In this document: in pieces, positions 26,749 to 33,496 of the stretch
How positions within the stretch are numbered: the first letter of the stretch is position 1
Layout: every line of letters begins with the position of its first letter
NCBI GenBank assembly: GCA_020636405.1
Contig: JACJXW010000006.1
Location: 558,001-622,000 of the forward strand
Direction of reading: 5' to 3'
DNA length: 64,000 bases
Origin: Lewinellaceae bacterium
GTDB taxonomy: Bacteria; Bacteroidota; Bacteroidia; Chitinophagales; Saprospiraceae
Position numbers and translations under genes: made by a program
The notes under the pieces: model-generated
Databases searched by the model: none
What the model saw: the letters and a program-made list of their open reading frames with translations, nothing else
Told to the model about the DNA's origin: nothing

Positions 26749-27252
26749 ATGAATCAATTGGAAAAATTTCAGGAAATAGAGACTTTCATCTTCGACGTCG
26801 ACGGGGTGCTGACCGACGGCCAGGTGCTGGTGCTGGAGGACGGCAAATTACTACGCCGGATGAGCCTTCGGGACGGCTACGCCATCAAGCTGGCGGTGAA
26901 AGAGGGCTATAATGTCTGTGTGATCACCGGGAGCAATTCGGAAGGGGTAAAGCTGCGCCTGGAAGGCCTGGGCGTGGAGCATGTATACATCGGCGTAGAG
27001 GACAAGCTGAGGGTTTTTGAAAAATATATCCGCGACAACGACATCGACGAAGGAACCATTCTGTATATGGGCGATGACCTGCCCGACTATGCCGTAATGC
27101 GCCGGGTGGGTTTTCCCACCTGTCCGTGTGATGCTGCCCATGAGATGTTCGAACTGGCGAAGTACGTTTCTCCGTATAAAGGGGGCGAGGGCTGTGTCCG
27201 GGATGTTATTGAAAAAGTGCTGCGGCTGAACGGCCAGTGGCCGGTAGACTGA
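26749..27252 (+). CDS. kdsC: KdsC-like HAD phosphatase (3-deoxy-manno-octulosonate-8-phosphate phosphatase)
   Basis: A 167-residue C0-type HAD phosphatase without cap domain, the typical KdsC size. Motif I is FIFDVDGVLTDG, motif II is CVITGSNSEGVKLR, and motif IV is MGDDLPDYAVMRRVGFP. KdsC releases phosphate from KDO-8-phosphate in lipid A-core synthesis; related enzymes act on other 9-carbon or keto-sugar phosphates. No kdsA or kdsB lies nearby. It is followed 51 nt downstream by a prenyltransferase, then Maf, on the same strand. Confidence 0.85.
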   Translation: MNQLEKFQEIETFIFDVDGVLTDGQVLVLEDGKLLRRMSLRDGYAIKLAVKEGYNVCVITGSNSEGVKLRLEGLGVEHVYIGVEDKLRVFEKYIRDNDIDEGTILYMGDDLPDYAVMRRVGFPTCPCDAAHEMFELAKYVSPYKGGEGCVRDVIEKVLRLNGQWPVD

Positions 27253-27303
27253 GCGTCTGTAAAAGAATGATCTTTCACGGACGCTGAAAATACACCAAAG
27301 GCT

Positions 27304-28236
27304 ATGTTAAGGGCTTTGTTAAGGCTGGTGCGCTTTCCCAACCTGGCGATCGTTGCGCTGGCCCAATACCTGATCTATTACATACTGTTGCTGCCTGCTT
27401 TCCAGCAATACAATCTGGAGCCCATCCTCGACGATGCGCATTTCAGCCTGCTGGTTGCGGTGACGGTATTCATTACGGCCGGAGGTTATGTGATCAACGA
27501 CATTATTGATTTCCGTATCGACCTTGTCAATCGCCCGGATAAGGTGGTGATCAACCGGCAGATCCGCGTTCAATCGGCCTACTGGCTGTACTTTTGTTTC
27601 AACCTCATGGGTTTCCTGCTGGCCCTGTACCTGTCCTTTCACGTGGAATGCATTCCTCTGGCCAATTTGTTCCCCCTTGCGGTAGCCTTATTGTTCCTGT
27701 ATTCTACCTACCTGAAGCGGCAGGCCCTTGTCGGTAATCTGCTCATTGCCCTTTTCTGCGCCGGCGTGGCGGGCATCGTTTGGTTCGCTGAACGCGAGGC
27801 CTTTCGGGAGCTCATAGAACAGGCGCCGGCCCTGGCGGGGCGCATCGGCAGTATCATCAGTTGGTATATGGCCTTCGCCTTCCTGTCTACGATGTTTCGG
27901 GAGGTGGTCAAGGATATGGAGGACGTACAGGGAGACGTCGGCGCCAATTGCCGGACCATACCGGTGCGGTGGGGGATGAAAGTGGCCAAGGGCGTGGCGG
28001 CAGCCTTTGGGTTGGGACTGGCGGTTTTCCTCGTCTATCTGGCGCTGAGCCGGCCGGGGCTGTTCACCGAGCTGAGCCTGGCCTTTTTGATCTTTGGTGT
28101 CCTGGCGCCATTGCTGCTGGCGCTGGTTTGGGTATTCCGCGCCCGGGAGAAGAAGCAGTTCTATCGCCTGAGCCAACTTGCCAAGCTGATCATGCTGGGA
28201 GGATTGGCGATGTTGTTTTTTCTGGCCGTGCTGTAA
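27304..28236 (+). CDS. UbiA-family prenyltransferase
   Basis: A 310-residue intramembrane prenyltransferase with eight or nine hydrophobic helices. The first aspartate motif is NDIIDFRIDLVNRPDK, and the second region is FREVVKDMEDVQGD. Motif spacing resembles geranylgeranylglycerol-phosphate geranylgeranyltransferase-like members common in Bacteroidota rather than MenA or CyoE, but the acceptor cannot be assigned from sequence alone. Confidence 0.85.
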   Translation: MLRALLRLVRFPNLAIVALAQYLIYYILLLPAFQQYNLEPILDDAHFSLLVAVTVFITAGGYVINDIIDFRIDLVNRPDKVVINRQIRVQSAYWLYFCFNLMGFLLALYLSFHVECIPLANLFPLAVALLFLYSTYLKRQALVGNLLIALFCAGVAGIVWFAEREAFRELIEQAPALAGRIGSIISWYMAFAFLSTMFREVVKDMEDVQGDVGANCRTIPVRWGMKVAKGVAAAFGLGLAVFLVYLALSRPGLFTELSLAFLIFGVLAPLLLALVWVFRAREKKQFYRLSQLAKLIMLGGLAMLFFLAVL

Positions 28237-28347
28237 AGGCCTTAACCTCCTGGTTTAGGGTTGGCGCTGGATGGATTAACCCGGCAGCGTCTGTCGGAGA
28301 CAAAACCCGGGAATTCTGATCCTACAAATGATAATTGACGATTACCA

Positions 28348-28923
28348 ATGAACATCCTCAAGAAAAAGATCATTCTTGCTTCCCAATCGCCCCGCCGCCG
28401 GCAGTTGCTGGAACAGGCCGGGTTTACCTTTGAAGTGAAGGCCATCCCCATTGATGAGTCCTTCCCGCCGGATATGCCGGTGGACGAAGTGGCGCCCTAT
28501 CTCGCCCAGCGCAAGGCCCACGCCGCCCGGGAGCTGATCACCGGCGACGAGGTGCTGCTCACCGCCGATAGCGTGGTCATTCTGGGCGATTCCATTTACA
28601 ATAAACCGGAAGATGTGGAAGATGCCCGCCGCATTTTGCGCGCCCTTTCCGGCCAGGTGCACCGCGTCATCACGGGCGTCTGCCTGCTGTCCGGAGATAA
28701 GGAGCGGGTGTTCGCCGGCGAGTCCCGCGTCCACTTCGCCGAACTGACGGAGGAGGAGATCGACTATTACATCCGCACCTGCCAGCCGTTCGACAAGGCG
28801 GGCGCCTACGCCATCCAGGAGTGGATCGGTTTGTGTAAGATCGACCGCATCGAGGGGACGTACGCCAATATCATGGGGCTGCCGGTGGATTTGGTGTATC
28901 GGGAGATGGGGGCGTTTGTGTAG
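28348..28923 (+). CDS. maf: Maf-family nucleotide pyrophosphatase
   Basis: A 191-residue Maf/YhdE-type house-cleaning enzyme. N-terminal ILASQSPRRRQLLEQAG binds nucleotide, the central LTADSVVILGD carries the catalytic Asp, and AGAYAIQEWIG is the C-terminal motif. It hydrolyses non-canonical or dTTP/UTP-type nucleoside triphosphates to monophosphates. Normal length. Confidence 0.92.
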   Translation: MNILKKKIILASQSPRRRQLLEQAGFTFEVKAIPIDESFPPDMPVDEVAPYLAQRKAHAARELITGDEVLLTADSVVILGDSIYNKPEDVEDARRILRALSGQVHRVITGVCLLSGDKERVFAGESRVHFAELTEEEIDYYIRTCQPFDKAGAYAIQEWIGLCKIDRIEGTYANIMGLPVDLVYREMGAFV

Positions 28924-28957
28924 GGGTGTTTTGGTGCATTGGTGTTTTGGTGCGTTC

Positions 28958-28986
28958 GTGTATTCGTGTATTCGTGTATTCGTGGG
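28958..28986. repeat. left 29-bp inverted repeat bracketing the LRR-TIR/HepT-MntA block
   Basis: Built of the short period GTATTCGT repeated, ending in GTGGG. It is the exact reverse complement of 33468-33496. It lies 35 nt after the maf stop codon, and similar TTCG-rich text occurs near 53089-53190, so it belongs to a dispersed repeat type. The rest of the 28924-29092 gap is low-complexity GGTGTTTTGGTGC-like text and no gene. Confidence 0.8.
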
Positions 28987-29092
28987 TTCGTGCGTAATGC
29001 TTGAGGGGAAGGATACCTACCCTTGTGCTTCTCTCTTGCCCAGGCTAAGGGCTTCGCTACCTACAAGAAAGGTCGTCAATCAGCCCAATCAA

Positions 29093-32000
29093 CTAATCTC
29101 TCCTCCCAAACGGCATTTCTCGCTCCCGGGCCTGGCGTTGCTTCCGCTTCTGCAGGGCCTGGATGGTTTTCTCCACGCCGCGGGCGATCTCCGTCCAGGC
29201 GGCGTCATCCTTGGGGTTTTTCATCCATTTGGCGGGCAGCCCCTGGAGCTGGCTGATCTCCATGTCATCCCACAGGCATTCCCGGATGCGGATGGGGATC
29301 ACCTGCTTTTCGCCTTTGCGGTGGGCCGCCAGGGCAGAGGACAGCTCTTTATTGTAACAGAATTCGGAGGCGATGAAGTCCTGACTGATGAGGCAGAAAA
29401 CCATATCAGCCTCTTCCAGCCGCTGATAGATCTTATCTTCCCAGGGATCGCCGGGCAGGATGCAGCCGTCGTCCCAAAGCTGCACCTTATTGGAGCGGAG
29501 CAGGGGGCTGAGGCCTTTCTTCAGGGCTTTCATGTAGTCCTCGTCTTCATGGCTGTAGGAAATGAATGCCCGCAGGGGTTGATCATACTGCCGGGCTTCC
29601 GGCGATTCGATCCCGTCGAGCAGGCCCGCCACCTTGTAGCGCTTGCCGAGTTTGCCGGAGAAATAGTCTTCGATGCCTTCCTTTTCGTAGCCGATGAGCT
29701 CTTTGTATTCGACATGGATGGTTTGCCCGTCGAGCTGGTCCGGCAGGGGGATGAGTTCCTGGTATTTTAGCTCGGCAAAGCTGTTGTGGATCTCTTTCAG
29801 AGATTCCCGGATGAAGGTCAGGAAATCCCGGCGGCGCTCGCCCGCCAGTTGGAGCTTTATCTTTCGGGCCTCTTTATCTACCACTACATTGGCGCGGGAC
29901 TGGAAGAGCACGTTTTCCTGCAGCACCATTCCGTTGCGCCACCGCCGCTCTTCCATCAGATATTGGTGCAGGCGGACCATCAGTCGGGGAAAGACAGTAT
30001 CAGGTAGAAAATCCGGATATTCCACCACAAAACGGATGACCTTCTCCCCAGGATCAAAGGACAAAGTGTTCTGAGGCACCGGCAGCAGGTCGGGTACGAT
30101 GAATTCCTCCTGCTTTTCATCTATAGGAAAACAGAGCTCGAACTGCCGCATCATTTGGGCAATGAATAGCAATTTGTTTTCCGGGTAGCTGCGCTTTGGC
30201 GCTTTGTACCTCTGTACATGCTGTTCCACTTTGGGGTTCTCCGGCTGATAGCGTGGGTCATTGATAATATCGTCGAGCTGGTGGATGGAAAAGCGGCCGT
30301 TCTGATCCGCCACGATGGGCGAGTTGATGATGCGATACACCCCGTTGGTCAGCCAGAGTGGGTTGAGTACCTGGGTATCGTGGAGGCGCAGCTTTTCGTA
30401 GTGCAATACGACGCCCAGGTCGTTGAGATATTCCAACAGGATGTTCTGTTCCTTTTCCTCGGTGATATCCAGCACCCGGCATTTTTCGCGGAATTGCTCG
30501 TAGCTGATGTAGTCCTCCTGCATATCTTCGAACGCCCGCTTGGCGCCGTGCCATTTATCCGGTAGGTGGGCCTCCCGCATGGGCAGATCCCATACTTCGG
30601 CCCACAGTTTTTCGCGGAAGCCTTTTAATCCTTCTCCCATCTTGCAGGAGAGGCGGAAAAAGTCGTGAATAAAAGGATATTTCTCTTGCAGGAACTGTTC
30701 ATTGACCCGGAAGGAGGGGTGCTGGTCGATCTTATTCAGCACCACGATCACCGGCGAATCGCCGCCAAAGCTTTGGATGCGCTTCAGCCAGTATTCCGCC
30801 TTTTCGTCCTTGCGGCTGTCGAGCACCAGGACATAGACCGAGCGCTTGGACAGAAAGAACTGGTGGGTGGCGTGCATGATCTCCTGGCCTCCGAAGTCCC
30901 AGAAGTGGATGGTGACGTCTTCTTCATTGATGGTTACCGGCTCCCGGCGGATGCGGACGCCGTGGGTTTGATCTTCATGCTCGTCAAATTTTTCGCCCAG
31001 CATGGCCTTGATGAGGGAGGTCTTGCCGGAGGCGCCTTCGCCGACCAGGAGGACTTTGGCTTCGTTCAAGGGGGAGTAGGGGTGCTCGAAGTAGGAGAGG
31101 ATGGCTTCGGTTCCTAGCTCAGCAATTTCGGGTGGGGGGATGCAGAGGGGGTTGGTGTGCAGGGTGATTCCATTTTCGTCGTAATCCAGTTTTTGCGCTA
31201 CTGGGAGGTCTTTGCGTAACAGGTGGAGGAGTGGCGTTAGATCTTTAACTTGATTGTATTCTAAGCGTAGGTGACCTATCTCATTTAATGATTTAATTGG
31301 ACCGATATCGCTGATTCGGTTACCACTGAAGTCCAACAGGTTGAGCTGGGTGAGTTTTTCCAGCGGGCTGATGTCGCTGACCTGGTTGCTACTGAAGTGC
31401 AATTGGTTGAGCTGGGTGAGTTTTTCCAGCGGGCTGATGTCGCTGACCTGGTTGCTACTGAAGTGCAATTGGTTGAGCTGGGTGAGTTTTTCCAGCGGGC
31501 TGATGTCGCTGACCTGGTTGCTACTGAAGTACAATTGGTTGAGCTGGGTGAGTTTTTCCAGCGGGCTGATGTCGCTGACCTGGTTGCTCCAGAAGTACAA
31601 TTGGTTGAGCTGGGTGAGTTTTTCCAGCGGGCTGATGTCGCTGACCTGGTTGCTACTGAAGTACAATTGGTTGAGCTGGGTGAGTTTTTCCAGCGGGCTG
31701 ATGTCGCTGACCTGGTTGCTACTGAAGTACAATTGGTTGAGCTGGGTGAGTTTTTCCAGCAGCGGGCTGATGTTGCTGACCTGGTTGCTACTGAAGTACA
31801 ATTGGTTGAGCTGGGTGAGTTTTTCCAGCGGGCTGATGTCACTGACCTGGTTGCTACTGAAGTACAATTGGTTGAGCTGGGTGAGTTTTTCCAGCGGGCT
31901 GATGTTGCTGACCTGGTTGCTACTGAAGTTCAATTGGTTGAGCTGGGTGAGTTTTTCCAGCGGGCTGATGTCGCTGACCTGCTGCTTGCAATTGCTCCAG

Positions 32001-32602
32001 AAGTTCAATTGGTTGAGCTGGGTGAGTTTTTCCAGCGGGCTGATGTCGCTGACCTGGTTGCTCCAGAAGTTCAATTGGTTGAGCTGGGTGAGTTTTTCCA
32101 GCGGGCTGATGTCGCTGACCTGGTTGCTGCTGAAGTACAATTGGTTGAGCTGGGTGAGTTTTTCCAGCGGGCTGATGTCGCTGACCTGGTTGCTGCTGAA
32201 GTCCAATTGGTTGAGCTGGGTGAGTTTTTCCAGCGGGCTGATGTCGCTGACCTGATTGCTGCTGAAGTCCAATTGGTTGAGCTGGGTGAGTTTTTCCAGC
32301 GGGCTGATGTCCTTTATTTCCCATTTATTTTCATACTCCCCGGAAATATCTAGTTTTTTCAAATATTTAAGTAGGCTGATTTCAGGGTGTATTTCCTGTA
32401 ATTTGTTGAGCTCACCACCATTTGGTTTTATCCATTCTTCTTTCTCCTCATCCCAATACTCATTACTCACCACCAATTCCTCCAGCCACACCAATTCAAA
32501 CAGCTCCTTCGGCAGTTCCGTCAGCCCGCAGTTGCCAAGGTTGAGGCTTTTAAGTTTTTTCTTCCTGGCTTCGTGGATGAGTTTCAGCGCTAGTTCAGAC
32601 AT
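29093..32602 (-). CDS. LRR-Roc-COR-TIR protein (Roco-type receptor with TIR effector)
   Basis: A 1169-residue cytoplasmic multidomain protein (no signal peptide). Residues ~15-98 are degenerate LRRs. Residues 99-432 are fifteen near-identical 22-residue internalin-like LRRs, and ~433-465 two more. A Roc GTPase follows with P-loop GEGASGKTS (~521-529), switch motif DFGGQE (569-574) and NKID (623-626). A COR dimerisation region spans ~690-1000. The C-terminal TIR domain (~1011-1135: FISYSHEDEDYMKALKKGL, then LISQDFIASEFCYNKEL) keeps a Glu at about 1086 in the position of the catalytic Glu of TIR NADases. Known Roco proteins use GTP-dependent dimerisation as a switch, and TIR domains in bacterial defence degrade NAD or make signal nucleotides. 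The inferred job is ligand sensing by LRRs, then TIR activation. It lies 84 nt downstream of a HepT gene on the same strand. Confidence 0.9.
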   Translation of the reverse strand: MSELALKLIHEARKKKLKSLNLGNCGLTELPKELFELVWLEELVVSNEYWDEEKEEWIKPNGGELNKLQEIHPEISLLKYLKKLDISGEYENKWEIKDISPLEKLTQLNQLDFSSNQVSDISPLEKLTQLNQLDFSSNQVSDISPLEKLTQLNQLYFSSNQVSDISPLEKLTQLNQLNFWSNQVSDISPLEKLTQLNQLNFWSNCKQQVSDISPLEKLTQLNQLNFSSNQVSNISPLEKLTQLNQLYFSSNQVSDISPLEKLTQLNQLYFSSNQVSNISPLLEKLTQLNQLYFSSNQVSDISPLEKLTQLNQLYFSSNQVSDISPLEKLTQLNQLYFWSNQVSDISPLEKLTQLNQLYFSSNQVSDISPLEKLTQLNQLHFSSNQVSDISPLEKLTQLNQLHFSSNQVSDISPLEKLTQLNLLDFSGNRISDIGPIKSLNEIGHLRLEYNQVKDLTPLLHLLRKDLPVAQKLDYDENGITLHTNPLCIPPPEIAELGTEAILSYFEHPYSPLNEAKVLLVGEGASGKTSLIKAMLGEKFDEHEDQTHGVRIRREPVTINEEDVTIHFWDFGGQEIMHATHQFFLSKRSVYVLVLDSRKDEKAEYWLKRIQSFGGDSPVIVVLNKIDQHPSFRVNEQFLQEKYPFIHDFFRLSCKMGEGLKGFREKLWAEVWDLPMREAHLPDKWHGAKRAFEDMQEDYISYEQFREKCRVLDITEEKEQNILLEYLNDLGVVLHYEKLRLHDTQVLNPLWLTNGVYRIINSPIVADQNGRFSIHQLDDIINDPRYQPENPKVEQHVQRYKAPKRSYPENKLLFIAQMMRQFELCFPIDEKQEEFIVPDLLPVPQNTLSFDPGEKVIRFVVEYPDFLPDTVFPRLMVRLHQYLMEERRWRNGMVLQENVLFQSRANVVVDKEARKIKLQLAGERRRDFLTFIRESLKEIHNSFAELKYQELIPLPDQLDGQTIHVEYKELIGYEKEGIEDYFSGKLGKRYKVAGLLDGIESPEARQYDQPLRAFISYSHEDEDYMKALKKGLSPLLRSNKVQLWDDGCILPGDPWEDKIYQRLEEADMVFCLISQDFIASEFCYNKELSSALAAHRKGEKQVIPIRIRECLWDDMEISQLQGLPAKWMKNPKDDAAWTEIARGVEKTIQALQKRKQRQAREREMPFGRRD
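31307..32308 (-). repeat. 66-bp tandem array encoding 15 LRRs inside the Roco-TIR gene
   Basis: Thirteen units are exactly 66 bp; unit 5 has +9 bp (CKQ inserted near the end) and unit 9 has +3 bp (an extra Leu). Total 1002 bp. Outside the last, more divergent unit the copies are almost identical at DNA level, including synonymous sites. Differences cluster at residue 14 of the unit (Asp, Tyr, Asn or His; codons GAC, TAC, AAC, CAC), residue 16 (Ser or Trp) and residue 22 (Asp or Asn). Recent duplication and recombination are implied. Confidence 0.95.
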
Positions 32603-32686
32603 GGAGGTGGGTTTTGTGCGGGGGTGCAGGCGGAGCTTACCGGTATTCGCGGTTCGGCGTTCGCCTATTTCGGAGTTATTCGTTAA

Positions 32687-33010
32687 TTAGTTGATCAATT
32701 TCTTTTTTAGGATTGGTAGGCTTTTGTTTACAATACCCCACAGGATCTCATCAGATATTTTATCGTATCCGTGAATTATCCGGTTTCTGGTGTCGACGAT
32801 CTTTCTCGAATTAGTGATTTTTATAGAAGGGTCTTTTTTTAAGGTCCGGCTCATAGCCTCTCCGATGATCGCTATATTCCTTTCTATTGCCCGTTTCGTT
32901 TTCAGGTCTTTCCTGAATTCGGAGAAATCTCTTTTGGCTGGAAGAAAACTGTCTATTTCTCCGATCGCCGTATCAATATCAATTAACCAACTCTTTATCT
33001 CCTCTATCAT
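32687..33010 (-). CDS. hepT: HepT-type HEPN RNase toxin (second pair)
   Basis: A 107-residue HEPN/DUF86 protein with complete RX4HXY motif (RNRIIHGY). The upstream mntA overlaps it by 32 nt. It shows little similarity to the copy at 7688-8041 apart from the motif, so the two pairs are not recent duplicates. It is followed by the Roco-TIR gene after 84 nt on the same strand, which permits co-transcription. Confidence 0.85.
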   Translation of the reverse strand: MIEEIKSWLIDIDTAIGEIDSFLPAKRDFSEFRKDLKTKRAIERNIAIIGEAMSRTLKKDPSIKITNSRKIVDTRNRIIHGYDKISDEILWGIVNKSLPILKKKLIN

Positions 33011-33302
33011 AAACCAGCGCTTTGGTTCTGTTCAAAACTTTCTTAAATATGGGGTTCTCTAGGGATTGAGCTTCCAGAAGGTCAATCTTCCGGTTCAAGA
33101 TCTCCTCCAATTTGAACTTCACCTCGAAGTAGTTATCCATATATTCCAATGGGTCGATTTCCTCGAATTCCACCACAAAGTCTACATCACTGGACTCGTT
33201 AAACTTATCTGTCAGTACAGAACCGAATGCATACAAATTCTTGACATGGTGATTCAGGCAAAGCTCCCGGATCTGATTGATATGATCGTTGATGATCTGC
33301 AT
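32979..33302 (-). CDS. mntA: MntA-type nucleotidyltransferase antitoxin (second pair)
   Basis: A 107-residue minimal nucleotidyltransferase with intact GS-X10-DxD (GSVLTDKFNESSDVD), expected to AMPylate the tyrosine of the partner HEPN toxin. The 32-nt overlap with hepT is in the expected order antitoxin-toxin. A weak promoter (TTG, 19 nt, TATATTGG on the minus strand, 33307-33336) lies so close to the ATG that the true start could be slightly downstream. Confidence 0.85.
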   Translation of the reverse strand: MQIINDHINQIRELCLNHHVKNLYAFGSVLTDKFNESSDVDFVVEFEEIDPLEYMDNYFEVKFKLEEILNRKIDLLEAQSLENPIFKKVLNRTKALVYDRGDKELVN

Positions 33303-33467
33303 GTTCCCAATATACAGCTTTTCTACAATGTTTCAATAAGAGGCGGAAAACGCCAGGAGTAAAACATACAGGGTCGCTGTTTAGGCATGACGGTTTTGTG
33401 GTGTTGCGGTATTGTGTCCCGCCCCCCTAAGATCCCACCGCCCAAGCTCCAAGCGTAAACCCGGAAC

Positions 33468-33496
33468 CCCACGAATACACGAATACACGAATACAC
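33468..33496. repeat. right 29-bp inverted repeat, touching the WG-gene stop codon
   Basis: Reverse complement of 28958-28986 with no mismatch. Its last base is the first base of the complement of the WG-gene stop codon. The gap 33303-33467 shows no gene. Confidence 0.8.

Noticed and set aside
31307..32308. Diversity-generating retroelement acting on the LRR array
   Set aside because: No reverse transcriptase or template repeat is visible in the window, and variation is limited to one codon base per unit instead of scattered adenine sites. Selection with recombination explains it more simply.
31341..32353. Two ~300-residue plus-strand repeat ORFs opposite the LRR array
   Set aside because: They exist only because a 66-bp repeat without stops is open in several frames. 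The minus strand carries the Roc and TIR domains in frame.
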